A stretch of 64,000 nt of DNA, from the NCBI GenBank assembly GCA_009103225.1, contig RHPI01002368.1, forward strand, positions 972,831-1,036,830. The letters run 5' to 3'. Shown here piece by piece: positions 46,621-58,754 of this stretch (the first letter of the stretch is position 1; each line of letters begins with the position of its first letter). A program made the translations under genes and the position numbers. The DNA is from Chlorokybus atmophyticus (taxonomy: Eukaryota; Streptophyta; Chlorokybophyceae; Chlorokybales; Chlorokybaceae). The notes under the pieces are model-generated. The model saw nothing but the letters and a program-made list of their open reading frames with translations, did not search any database and was not told where the DNA came from.

Positions 46621-48994
46621 CCCTACATAAAGATCGTTGAACTCCTCTTTCAGTTGGCCCACTTCGGGATTGACAATCTGAGATGACAGGTTCATATGTT
46701 AAACCTACAATCTTTAAGTATACATGTACTTGTGATTTGTTTTTTATCGTTATCTTATCAATGTTTTCGGCCAGATATGACATCCTCCGCGCCTGGCTAC
46801 TATTGCCTTAGCAATGCCTCTTCGGACGCGTCCCGGAAAGCTTGTAGCTCCCATGGCTATACTTGTTATTCATTAAAGCTCATTAATACTATAAAAAGCG
46901 TTGTACCAGTGGCAAACCGCAAGATATTATACGAATTGCCATCCTCGCTCACTCATGAAGGGTGTCACATAATACATGCCATTAAGATGCAATACGAAAG
47001 GCTGACACGCCACGAACATTGATTGGCTCTGTGTTTGCCCTCATCAATGCCATACAGATCCAGATTCATCCGACGATCAGTGATACTTATTGCCTTAGAG
47101 GCCGAGACCAATGTGCGTGCCCGATAAGCACTTCGCACGCTATGAAAAACAAGTCCCATGTTGGGTGGTCTTCTTTGCGTTAAAAATAGAGCAATGAGGG
47201 CACGCGTGATAACGATTGCAATTTAATAGTTACCTGTTTTTTTTTGGGTTAACCCCTTGCAAATCTAACGCCGCTTGCTATGATTAAGGCCATACACATA
47301 GAGACCAACTTGACAACTAATGGATAGATAACTTTCCCTACAACGTGCATTTTTCCAGGTGGTTTTTAGTGGTGAAACGAGGGAAAACACGCAGGGCGGC
47401 TAAATTAGCATGATATTAGTATCATGAAAAGTCGGAACTATGATTCGCATATCATTATATAACTTTCACCACGCCAGAGTTCATGCCACCAACCTTTGCA
47501 TTTGCCCCCTATTTGAAATCTTATATGTTAAAACTGGCTTTTTAGCTTCATATGTATATGGTATGGCCCCAGTTATACGGCGTGGGTCAAGCAAAGCATA
47601 TACGCATATGACCAATATCATGGAACACAATAATTGCGTCGCAATTATGCAGTTTTTGTCTCGCGCATGAATTTACATACTATATGTACCTGTATAAAAG
47701 CCCCCACATTTCACAAAAGCCCCCCACCCTTTTGCATGAAACGGGCTTGTAATGAAGGGGGCGAGAGAGGGGAGGGGGGGGGGGGCTCTTATTGAGCGGA
47801 TGATTGTAATGTTAAGAGTAACCCATGTTTGGTATGTGTAACTGACGGGCAAAACTGGCCTCGCGTAACGCATGTGGGGGCTTGTAAATGGTTACCTGGC
47901 AGTATTTATGATTACTGTCAAGCCCATTGGAGGGCTTATCAGTATTTACAAAAATTCCCCACGTTTTCTATAAAAGGGGCTTGTAATATGAGGAAGCTTT
48001 TATACATATTGTTATTTATTCCGCACCATGTTTAACATATGCTAATCAATCCATGAGATGGCATGTCAAAATACATTACAGATTAACACATCACCACATC
48101 TCAATTCAAGGCTACCGAATGCATGTTGTGTTGCGCATGCACATGTATAACTTGTTTACATGTGTGAAACCCAATCGATCAATGTGCAATACATCGATGA
48201 AACTAGTTAACGCTCTCGGTCAAATTTTAACATAACTAGCAAAGCATCAACAATGCAAACATACATATGTTTGTGTATGTATGCTATGCACGTGTCAAAG
48301 TGGCGACCATATTTAATAGCCATGTGAGGATGCGCACTGTAATCAAGATTAGGTTACATGTGCACTGAAGGCATTAACGCTTAGTACTTCACAAAATGAT
48401 GTTCCATTCTTTAAAAAGTAAATGTTGATGAAGATAAGTTGTAGTTCCATTCCTCTACCTTGAGGTATTGCGACACATGGGACCTTAACCACTATGCAGG
48501 CTATGCAGCAAAAGCGCTCGCTATTCTGGTGGACGAAAACGGCACATAGATTTCCCACTGCATTGCTCATGCTCAACGTACCATTATCATGCCGACGTGA
48601 CAAAAGTAACAAAACATTCTCAGATCCAGCCCGAGGGAATGTGTTTTTAGGCCTGAGGGAATCTGTCTATACAGATTCTAAAACGATTCCGCCGTCAGGC
48701 ACTGCCTGCATTGATTGATTGCTGGCCGCTTCATTTCTCGCCTGTGTCGTGGAGCACGCTTAATGATGAATGCATGGATGATGACGACTTTTATCCACTT
48801 TTCTAAGAACTTGTGCACAGCACAACGGTATCGCCGCAACACGGCGGGGGCATATGCCTCCGCCGTGCACACAGGCGGCTGCCGTCATTGAGAACAAAAC
48901 ATGCAAAGTCATCACATTCAGCACACTGACCAGTGCCGCTGCCACACTGTCTCCATCGTTATTGTAGTTGTGGGCGGTGGCGGTGTCCGTCACC
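46621..48994. other. Intergenic stretch with no recognised gene
   Basis: AT-rich sequence with only short frames. A G-rich run lies at 47775-47785, and two similar segments ending gggcttgtaat occur near 47740 and 47975. Confidence 0.5.
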
Positions 48995-49988
48995 ATGGCG
49001 GGTTCAAGCATGGTGTGCATGTCGGCCATGCTGTTCATGCTGGTCACATCTGCTTCCTTCAGTGAGGTGGCTGCTCACAATGGCCGCCACCACAACGACT
49101 ACAATCCGTACACATCCCGCCGACTGCGATACAATGCGGACGGCACCTTCAAGATACTCCAGGTGGGTATACCCACTAGCATGCTCAGCAGTTGGCACAT
49201 ACAACGCATGAGAGTGTGCATGCAATGCATGAGAGTGCCACACACGCGTATGTGCACAGCCGCACAGCACGAGTGAGTTGGAGGCTGGATGCTGTCAGCA
49301 GGTGGTTGTGATTGCACGTGGCATACATGTCCGCATACACACACGCACAAGCAATGACACTTGTCGACACACACACGCGTGCGCACACATACACACACAC
49401 CTTGCAGGTTGCTGACATGCACTACACGAATGGTGCTGTCGTGACCGGCAACGGCTACGCCAACGCGTGCCAGAACATCTTGCCTGAATGGGCCGCTGCG
49501 GGCCCGTGCGACGACACCAACACGACGCAGTACCTCGCGCAACTGCTCGACCTGGAGAGACCAGACCTCGTCGTGTTCACCGGAGACAACATATTTGGAT
49601 CAGACTGCATCAACCATAATGACAGCATGAGGGAGTTCCGAAAGCCCTTAGAGGACCGCGAGGTGAAAAGATTTGTGTGCGTGCGCGCACACATGTGCGT
49701 GTGGGTGTAACAGTTATTCAGGTTGGACATGTTCTTTACTTGCCTAAATTGTGTGATGCAGATTCCATGGATGATTATCTTTGGCAACCACGACGAGGAG
49801 TACAGTCCTAATGGCAACGCCGCTGAGGGGCTGCCACCGACCTTCACCACGCGCAGGCAGCTCGTTGCTGTGGACCAGGAGTCCAAGTTGTCACTCACAC
49901 AGGTAAGGGGCACACGCACATACATGCACTCTTTGGTCCTGTGGAGTGCATGTTACAACCGTAAAGTACAATTGTCAAGTGAACTTTG

Positions 49989-50033
<45 letters not shown>

Positions 50034-51325
50034 GGGCCTTCTTTCCTTCATGGGGTGGGCACCTATGCCTACACCGTCAATGGTCATTCAGACAACAAGC
50101 CCAAGGTGAGGCGATTGTCGTGTGTGTTGTCCAGCACATACACATGCGAAACAGAAGTGAGTGAAACCAACTGTTGGCACATGGCTGACTGACTGATTGA
50201 TGCAACATTGCAGCACGCGCTATACCTGTTTGACAGCGGCGCCTACAACAACTCGGGGCCCAGCGTGTTCGGCGGCGATGGTGGCTACGACTGGTATGTG
50301 TGTTGCATGAGCATTGTGTCGCCGTGGTTACAGTTGTTGTAATTGTTGTTGATGTTAACACAATACGTCACCTGTCATGCAGGGTTCACTACGACCAGGT
50401 TGCGTGGTACGCGACGACGTCGAAACGTCTGACCAAGCGCGAGGGGCGACAGATACCCGCGGTGGCATTCTGGCACATCCCCATACCCGAATACGAAACA
50501 GTAAGAGTGTAGTGCAATGAACGCATTGTTGCTATGACACAATGTAACAATCAACACATTGTGCAGGCGTACAGCTGCGGCACTGGCAGCGTCGAGAGGC
50601 CGGACCGAGTGGACTACAGAGGCGGGCGCTACGGTACGTCGTTTGGGCCTTTGACGACGGAGGCGGGTACAGGACTCTTCGCCACACTGTCTTGCGAGGA
50701 GGTGGGTGGGTGGGTGTGCGCGCGCGTGTGCACGCATGCATGTTGTCGATTGCCAGCACATACTGATTGGTTGACATCCAGCATGCGTGCGTACTGATGC
50801 TCACTGTCCTGTATTTTGTGCAGCAACTTGGCAAGATCAAGGGTGACAAGCACGAGGGCGTCTACAGGTAGGCATCGCGCGTACCATGTATTGATGGAGC
50901 AACCAACCACACATGTTACTCACACACAACATGTGCACTGTCACGCAGTCCGCACGTGTCGACTGGCCTGCTCGGCGCCTTCAACGAGATTGGCGATGTC
51001 AAGATGGGAACTGTGGGTCACGACCACATCAATGACTTCTGCGCTCCTTTCCTCGGCGTTCACCTATGCTATGGTGGCGGGTTCGGATACCATGCGTATG
51101 GAATTGAGGTGTGTACATTGCCACTGTGATACGTGTTACAGTCTGAGCGGTGTAACGCGATATGTGACTGATTGTTGTTGTTGTTGTTGTTGTTGTGTAT
51201 GTCAGGGGCTCCAAAGACGCGCCCGGATCAAGTTGTATGAGTCAGGTCGCATTAACACGTACAAGCGCCTCGACTACTTTGGCAATTATGACGTCATTGA
51301 CTACCAAACCATATATGAGGCCTAA
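48995..51325 (+). CDS. Purple acid phosphatase, PAP28/29-type metallophosphoesterase (ten exons)
   Basis: Exons are 48995-49162, 49408-49662, 49762-49902, 50031-50105, 50214-50293, 50383-50500, 50567-50701, 50824-50867, 50949-51108 and 51206-51325. All phases agree, giving 431 residues. The start context is CACCATGG. An N-terminal hydrophobic stretch (about residues 1-26) is a probable signal peptide. Metal-site motifs in order are D59-x-H61 (VADMHY), GD116N, GN150HDE, H271 (FWHIPIPEY) and GH363DH365. The C-terminal QRRARI block is typical of this plant/algal subgroup. The Tyr that gives classical purple acid phosphatases their colour (GDxxY) is Phe here (GDNIF), as in PAP28/29-like proteins. 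It hydrolyses phosphate esters, probably outside the cell or in a secretory compartment, for phosphate scavenging (inferred). Confidence 0.9.
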
Positions 51326-51934
51326 GTGACACGCGTGGAATGTTGGCATTGCATACGAGCCTCAGACAGACAATGATTGTATTATTGTACACGTTTGGCA
51401 ATCTTGTGGTATCATTGACCCATTTCACAAATACTTGCTGTGCGGTGGCTTGTATGTTTGTTCCAGATTGCCAAGTGACTGGTACTTGTACTGGTATGTG
51501 TATGAGTCACATATAGTGCGTGTGCATGTGCACCTTGTACGCAACCAAAGCACTTGGATTACATGACAGTATGTTTCTCCTTCCATATGACAGGATGGGC
51601 GTCCAGACAGAGAGAATGCATTGAACAACTTACATGGATGGTCGAACGCAGAGCATGAGAGCGCGGCCTGCTGCTTAAGAATGTCTTCACGCAGATTGCC
51701 CGCATTAAGTATTGGTGGCGTATGTGTTTGTCCACTTCATGTGCGTGTGCCATGCATGAGTGCGTGTGTATACATGCACGAACGAGTGCATGCACGCGGT
51801 CGTTGCTTCTGAATTTGTGCGTGTGCAAGCTGATTTTGAATCAATCATAAGTGTGTACTAGTTTTGTGCGTATACGTATGTGTTTTGTTTGCGCATATGC
51901 ATGCGCACGTACTCTCGCGCACAAAGAACATCAT

Positions 51935-53100
51935 TGCCAGAGATAATTCCCCACGACCCAACACGCGCATCATACTCCACGCTCCTGGCCGTGCGACTAC
52001 CAAAGCCATCATCGCTCAACTTCGCCTACTGCCCGGCAACACACTCACAATTAAGGTGAAGGACGACGAAGGAGAGTGCTGGCCGCACGCACACGCATGC
52101 GCTCACGCACTCACTCACACTTACTCTCGTACACGCGCAGACTTTTCTGCTGCGCAACGTGGTGGACTTGCCTCTTTGCTGCCGCTGGTCGTTGTTGCCG
52201 CCCTTCCACATGGGTTTGCAGAAGAGAAAGCAAGCAGCTCAACAGAAGGAGCAGGAGGCGGCGATGGTGCTGGCGCGGGGGCAGCGCTCTGAGATCTGCG
52301 TTGGGTATGAGACTACGGAAGCTGCCGCATGTATTTACTTGCAAGGTGGACGTGTGGCTTGCGCGATCCTTGTTGCATTGACATATGTGCGTAGTAGAGA
52401 GGAATCGTGATACACGCGCAGGCAGTATATATGCGAGATTGATGGCGTGGCGCCGCACTCCATCAATCTGCGCGAGGTTGCAATTGGTAAATACGCGTTC
52501 TTGTCGATGAACCTCGACGCCCTCGACATTGGTGAGGTGTACGCCGGCACCACAGCCGAACATCAGGTCTGAGACATGCTCTCTCATTCATGCTGGGCAG
52601 GTCCACTGCCACGCCCCATGCACACACACGCACGCGCATGCGCACGCACCCCACGCCCACACACATACATGCGCACGCGCACGCGCACGGGCACACGCGC
52701 ACGCGCCCACATGCACAGAGACTCACGCACGCACGCACGCACGCGCACGCGCGCGCGCGCCAGGTTTTGCGCAACGCGAGCGCTCTTGGACGCGTCCTTC
52801 CCTCTGGCGTCCTCCAGTACGACAAGTCCTTGTCCGTGACGAGTACACTCGCTCCCTCCGTCGCGGGCTCAGAGGAAAGGCGTTCGCACTCCTCGTGGCG
52901 GGAGGAAAGCCTCTTCTGCAACCGATGCAACGGGAGGCGCATGGTTCAGCGCTCGGAGGAGGAGAGAGCGCATCACCTTCGGGGACGTAACCTTCCAGCC
53001 CGCCTACGCCGCTTGCTACCACAGGTCAGGCACCACAAGCATGCGCGTGCGCGTGACAAACAACAGATTGAGGAATAGCCCGGTTGTAAGCGGCTTTATG
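51935..53100 (+). CDS. Candidate multi-exon gene, possibly an ASH/MSP-domain ciliary protein (partial, frame problems)
   Basis: Coding-like exons with matching phases are ~51935-52055, 52141-52304, 52422-52566 and from 52764. The joined protein has segments such as TFLLRNVVDLPLCCRWSLLP and DIGEVYAGTTAEHQ. These resemble the ASH/MSP beta-sandwich repeats of cilia-associated proteins, but the likeness is weak. From 52764 no single frame stays convincing: ITFGDVTFQPAYAACYH near 52970 is in another frame, so there is either an unseen intron, a sequencing error or decay. Start and end are not defined, and the gene may run on into the gap at 53829. Confidence 0.35.
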
Positions 53101-53828
53101 GCTGTTGACGGCTGATGTCACTCGCACTAGCCTAGTGCAGATCACCCTCGGAGGGTGATCCTTGCTGCTTGGTCAAGGATGGCGCACGGGTCCCGGACCG
53201 TTGCGGCGGACGTGGTAGGCACATGTTGGGGGATGACAGGACACGACGGCGACGCCCCTCTCTGGCACAGGTTTATCATGTTGGCCAATGAGATGGTAAT
53301 GTGCAACTCTCTCCCACCTTGCGCAGAGGGCGTCACTAGGCATCTTTGCTCCCCTTCCTCTGTAGGTGCATATAGGGACAAGGCACGATGCTTATTCATC
53401 CCATGCTACTGCGAGTCCAGCACCGCCCCGTGCTCATGATGGACACCCCTATCAAAAGTGCTATTGTGATATTTTGTTATTGTTGCCGTCAGCACACCTA
53501 CTAAAATGCACCAAGATCCTACGCTGGAGCTGTGGACCGCGTTGTCTGTTTGCCGACGCCGCATCCAACACCAACACCATTGGAACATCCTTGTCTGACT
53601 TGTGGACATTGGCGCCAGCTCAGGCTCCCGGATGACTGATGAATTTATCGTGGACACTAAACTCATCAGAGCCCAGGAGGTGGGATGGCATGTGTGGCAG
53701 GGGAGACTGCGACCAGACAGGGCGAGAGCAAGCAGGCTGTGTGTGGCCAAGAGCGCGCACGCGGTCGTGGTGTAAAGGTGTGCGGGTGTGGATGCACGTG
53801 TGTAAGAGATAAACACGTGTGTGTGGGG
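53101..53828. other. Unresolved stretch before the third gap
   Basis: Short frames are seen in several directions and none is convincing. It may contain further exons of the preceding candidate gene. Confidence 0.35.
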
Positions 53829-54711
53829 NNNNNNNNNNNNNNNNNNNNNNNNNNNNNNNNNNNNNNNNNNNNNNNNNNNNNNNNNNNNNNNNNNNNNNNN
53901 NNNNNNNNNNNNNNNNNNNNNNNNNNNNNNNNNNNNNNNNNNNNNNNNNNNNNNNNNNNNNNNNNNNNNNNNNNNNNNNNNNNNNNNNNNNNNNNNNNNN
54001 NNNNNNNNNNNNNNNNNNNNNNNNNNNNNNNNNNNNNNNNNNNNNNNNNNNNNNNNNNNNNNNNNNNNNNNNNNNNNNNNNNNNNNNNNNNNNNNNNNNN
54101 NNNNNNNNNNNNNNNNNNNNNNNNNNNNNNNNNNNNNNNNNNNNNNNNNNNNNNNNNNNNNNNNNNNNNNNNNNNNNNNNNNNNNNNNNNNNNNNNNNNN
54201 NNNNNNNNNNNNNNNNNNNNNNNNNNNNNNNNNNNNNNNNNNNNNNNNNNNNNNNNNNNNNNNNNNNNNNNNNNNNNNNNNNNNNNNNNNNNNNNNNNNN
54301 NNNNNNNNNNNNNNNNNNNNNNNNNNNNNNNNNNNNNNNNNNNNNNNNNNNNNNNNNNNNNNNNNNNNNNNNNNNNNNNNNNNNNNNNNNNNNNNNNNNN
54401 NNNNNNNNNNNNNNNNNNNNNNNNNNNNNNNNNNNNNNNNNNNNNNNNNNNNNNNNNNNNNNNNNNNNNNNNNNNNNNNNNNNNNNNNNNNNNNNNNNNN
54501 NNNNNNNNNNNNNNNNNNNNNNNNNNNNNNNNNNNNNNNNNNNNNNNNNNNNNNNNNNNNNNNNNNNNNNNNNNNNNNNNNNNNNNNNNNNNNNNNNNNN
54601 NNNNNNNNNNNNNNNNNNNNNNNNNNNNNNNNNNNNNNNNNNNNNNNNNNNNNNNNNNNNNNNNNNNNNNNNNNNNNNNNNNNNNNNNNNNNNNNNNNNN
54701 NNNNNNNNNNN
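53829..54711. other. Assembly gap
   Basis: An 883-base run of N, bounded on both sides by GTG-rich, G-rich sequence. Confidence 0.99.
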
Positions 54712-55856
54712 GGGGGGCAGGGGTGCGTCTGTCGGTAGGGTTATGGCAGGTGAAGAGCAGGCGGACGATGTTGTGCGTGCATGCATGTGTGTACGCAGGA
54801 GGCGCTGTGTGTGTGTTGGGGGTGGGGGAGGCGTGTATGTGCGTATGCGTGTGCAGGCTGCGTGTGTTCGTGTATGACTGTGCGCACGTGTTCATGTGTC
54901 AGGTATATCTTCCACGAGTAAACGTTCTTGGGAGAGTACCGTGCGCAGGAACACGTGCAGAGGTGTACAACAGTACTCGTGTCTACGCAGGCCCTTGCAC
55001 AGCAGGGATAAAAAGCTCAATGCAAGCATCCATTGAATCATCCATGGCATGCTCGTCATAAACAGCAAGGGTCTCGAGGCGCCTGCTGAAAGCGGACGGT
55101 AACAGGATGGTCCGGTTGTTGCAGTGCGCGCTTGCTTGCAAACAGCACTAGTTTGATACTAGCATGCGGTCTATGCTGTAGAGCCTGAAGTAGATACTTG
55201 AGAGATCTCTGCTGAGGCGCTGTGCATACTGAGCGATGCAGTTCACTACAAACTTCCCCTATGATTGTAGATATCTGCTCTATCCATGGAAATATGGACG
55301 TTGTCAATATTTATCTATATATTTATCTATATATATTGCAAACCCCCAACGGAAGTATACCAGGGAAAACAAATCCATAAACAATGCTACAAAAACTACT
55401 GTTTGCATCTACAGTGTCAAGATGTGTATTCATACACATCGCGATAAAACCAAGGCAAATGTGGGAAAATGTCGCCCACAAAATCAATGCAATGTCTATT
55501 ACTACATTGCCACATCTATAATTAGGTCTATAGTAGATGTGAATGCGGGCTGCCCGTCTCATGGTTGGAGAGGCAGCAATAAACTACCCATAATGTTATT
55601 GATTAATCAATGTCTACATTATCCCTGATGTTTCTCTACAATGTCAATGTTTGCGTGGGTCATGGGGTCCAACGTCGAACTATGCTCGATCACAGGCGCA
55701 TAACTACATCTACATTATCAACATGTTTATGGATGCTGTATACATGCCCTATCCTTGGATGTGGTTATAGACACAATCGTTACTCTCACCACACAATTGT
55801 TGATATAGTACATATCTGCAATAGTGGGGGAAGTTTGTCGTGGTTGTCGTGCCAGG
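54712..55856. other. Stretch after the third gap with no recognised gene
   Basis: GTG-rich simple sequence runs to about 54900. The rest is AT-rich with short frames only. Confidence 0.45.
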
Positions 55857-55901
55857 TATAATTATAATTATAATTATAATTATAATTATAATTATAATTA
55901 G
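55857..55901. repeat. (TAATTA)n microsatellite
   Basis: About seven tandem copies of the six-base unit ataatt. Confidence 0.95.
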
Positions 55902-55971
55902 TTGCAAACAAGCTTCACCTCACCTCATTTGCGGCATGCTCAGGCGTGTTTATATGCTGCGTGTTACAAGC

Positions 55972-56012
55972 ACATGTGTGGACAGCTTGCCTAGCAAGCT
56001 GTCCACACATGT
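55972..56012. repeat. 41-bp perfect hairpin palindrome
   Basis: 19-bp arms (acatgtgtggacagcttgc and its complement) are separated by three bases, cta. Confidence 0.95.
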
Positions 56013-56029
56013 CACAGGCGGCACAAGCT

Positions 56030-56932
56030 CAAATTTGGGCGCTGTTGGCAGCGAGGAGGATGGACTGATGTTGTCGGTGAGTAACCGTGCCGCGAGTCAC
56101 GGTGAAAGCAGGCAGCTTTGCTGACGAGTGACTTGAAACCCTCCAGCGCATCTGAATCAAAGGTTACAACGATGCTCAACAGGAAGTTCTTGTGTATGCA
56201 AGGCACATGACGCAGATCAACATGCCCTGCACAGTGCAGAATTCAAGACTGACGTGCCATGCACGTGCATGCGACGGTATTGCCGACATGACTTACCGTA
56301 TTACGAATTCCATGAAACAACCCACTTGTGTACCCCATCTTATATTTAACTTTTCGCGTATGCGGTGGTTCGTTCGCCATTGTAGCCGAGCTATAAGCTC
56401 AAACCATGGTCTAATCATCTTGCTAAGTTAGTCCTGCCTACATTATACTCATTCTTCTATCCTCTGCCAAGCGTGCATGCGCTAATTGCTGCTCGCAGGG
56501 AGGTTAGTGCGGACAGAGTTGTGAGTCTCCCGCTACTTACACAGCTTGCCAGCCTCTCATGCGTTGTCACTAATGTTAAGCTAAACGTCGCCATAGTATA
56601 TGTTGGCATTCTTCCCGCACCCAAAGAGCTTGCACGCCTGCAGTCAGCACCAGATGTGAGACGTGCGTGCGTGCATGCGTGTGATGGGACCTTGCGCACA
56701 TTGCTGTAGTTGCCGTTGCCAGTGTAGTATGCCCAATATGTGCAGGCGAGGTTGGTCGTGCACTTACGGCAGCAGCTGTTGGCATCGCGAACGCGGTTGA
56801 TCCGCTTGATGCAGTACAGCGGGCGAGGTTTATCCACAACCCGGTGGGCAGTGGCCCCGAGCACAAGGACTTGCACGCTGTCGCCATGGAGACGCTTCTG
56901 TACAGGGGGAGCGGTCAATCAACCAAAGCAAG
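56030..56932 (+). CDS. Candidate multi-exon gene of unknown function (partial)
   Basis: Four exons can be joined with GT-AG borders and agreeing phases: about 56030-56076, 56112-56191, 56499-56662 and 56746-56932. The product contains KVTTMLNRKFLEVSADRVV, LPLLTQLASLSCVVTNVK, REVGRALTAAAVGIANAV and HKDLHAVAMETLLYRG. It has a plausible, helix-rich amino-acid mix, but I recognise no family. The true start is unknown and could lie in the 53.8 kb gap. A helical frame at about 57886-58010 (ADAVLAASHRLAAAIGAARV) may be a further exon, although its phase does not fit directly. If so, the TRIM-like pair at 57054-57857 lies in its intron. Confidence 0.35.
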
Positions 56933-57053
56933 GTGCATGCACTCACGCACACATGCACTCACACCCGCGACCACGCGCACGCCCACACACTCAGCACTCA
57001 GGCAGCATCTGCACTGCACAGCAACTTGTGCCAGTGGCAACACACCAGTTCAG

Positions 57054-57501
57054 AATTTAAACGAGAAGGTACATTCAATAACCATAGATCGACAATAAAA
57101 GCACCAAGGTTTTTTCTATGGTCGAGTGGAATGTGACATTGGTCATCGGAGCTTGAGACACGGGTTCGATTCCTACCTTGCACACGAATTCCGCGGTCGT
57201 CGTTTCTCAATTCATTCAAATCGTAAATGGTTAATTCATGACTACCATCATCGATTGGTCGCGACATGCTGGTCGCGATGCGACCTGTGGGCCCGGCACC
57301 GGCGCGCTATGCGCGCGTTAACCGGTATGGGCCTAAATTGGCCAGCCCTTTGGCTGTGGGGCCGATGACCGACCTTAACAAACCCCTGGACGATTCCCCA
57401 TCTGAGCATGGGCAGCTGCTAAGGACATCACTGTTCTTAAGTGTTTTTAGATGGGGGGGAATGTAACGGGAAGGTACCGTAAATAACCACAGATCGACAA
57501 T
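57054..57501 (+). mobile_element. TRIM-like miniature LTR element, copy 3 (right repeat truncated)
   Basis: Left terminal repeat is about 57054-57138 with a mutated start, followed by TTGGTCATCGGAGC and the B box ggttcgattcc. The purine tract atgggggggaa precedes the right repeat at 57462. That repeat is cut off at about 57501, where copy 4 begins in the opposite orientation. Confidence 0.8.
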
Positions 57502-57857
57502 GCTGCCACGTTCAGCTAAAAAATTATCCCAGGGGTTTGATCAGGGTTGGTCACCGGTCCCACTGCCCAAGGACCGGCCAATTTAGGCCCGTACCGATCT
57601 ACGCGCGCATAGCGCGCCGCTGCCGGCCCCACAGGTCGCATTGCGACCAGCATGTTGCGACCAATCAATGATGGTAGTCATGAACTAACTATGTATGATT
57701 TGAGTGGATCGAGAAACAACGACCGCGGAATTCGTGCAAGGCAAAAATTGAACCCGGGTCTTAAGCTCCTATGACAAATGTCACAGACCATTCAACCATA
57801 AAAGACTTGGCGCTATTATGGTCGATTTGTGGTTATTAAATGTACCTTCCCGTTACA
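57502..57857 (-). mobile_element. TRIM-like miniature LTR element, copy 4 (truncated, inverted)
   Basis: The intact terminal repeat is 57779-57857 (tgtcacagacc...cccgttaca on the plus strand). The internal part joins copy 3 tail to tail, so 57139-57420 and 57520-57778 form a long imperfect inverted repeat. The purine tract and second terminal repeat of this copy are missing. Confidence 0.8.
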
Positions 57858-58259
57858 TTCTAATTCGTAAAACCCTTGTTCGCAGATGCAGTGCTAGCCG
57901 CCAGTCACAGGCTGGCAGCGGCCATTGGGGCCGCACGGGTTGGGATGCGGGCAGATGGTGCACACAGACAAGCAACAAGTTGGTCGACACTGGCAAGCCT
58001 TGCCAGCTCATGGACATGCAGTCCCACAAGCATAGTATGCACACTTGCTGCACCCCCTTCACGCTCTACTCACCATTAGGTGGTGGCAATGGCGGGGGTA
58101 GTGGGGGTTGATGGCGAGGGGTGGGTGGGTGGATGCGATGCCGGAGGCGGTGGGGGTGATGGCTGTCACGTTGATTTCTCAACTTACCCAATAAGAGCGT
58201 CACACTTACAAACTTCTACACAAGCAGATGAACTTCACCACACACCTTGCAACAGGCAA

Positions 58260-58754
58260 CAATTCAAAAAGGAGTTGGATGGGAGAGCACCCTTCAACAG
58301 CTTTAGCCAGGCACCCCACACACAGGTAGTTCTTGCAAGGCCAATAACTCCTTACCACCACAATGTGGTGATAGCCATGCCTTATACTACCCGCTGCTCT
58401 CCGACCTGACACCTCAGATGTCTAAGGCCAACAAGCCCTTGCCACCTGTGCGCTGATTCGTCAGCACAGGCTGACTTTGTCCACCCTCCGACACATCATA
58501 GGCAGCACTCTTGGCGCTATAGCGAGCATGCGCGCGCATACTCGCTTAACACTGACCAATCTTGTACTTACTGGTAAATGGTGTCTTGTGTAGCTGCTAT
58601 GTCCTTATGCACTGGGTACATAATGACTGACTTCATGAGCACATATGCCAAGTGCTACACACACATGGTTATACGGAATCCGCACTTAGTCAATTTTACT
58701 TGCCACATAAGTATGGAACTGAGAGTGACATTCGCCAGTCCTATGGACGTAACA
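58260..58754 (-). repeat. 3' LTR of the chromovirus
   Basis: The right edge is set by TGTTACGTCC on the minus strand, directly preceded by the purine tract aggtggggagaaa (plus strand 58755-58767). Related sequence at 46425-46620 supports a repeated LTR. The left edge is approximate. Confidence 0.5.

Noticed and set aside
52463-52990. Frames rich in Arg/Ala/His/Thr over 52600-52760
   Set aside because: They translate a CA/CG simple repeat that lies in an intron of the candidate gene.
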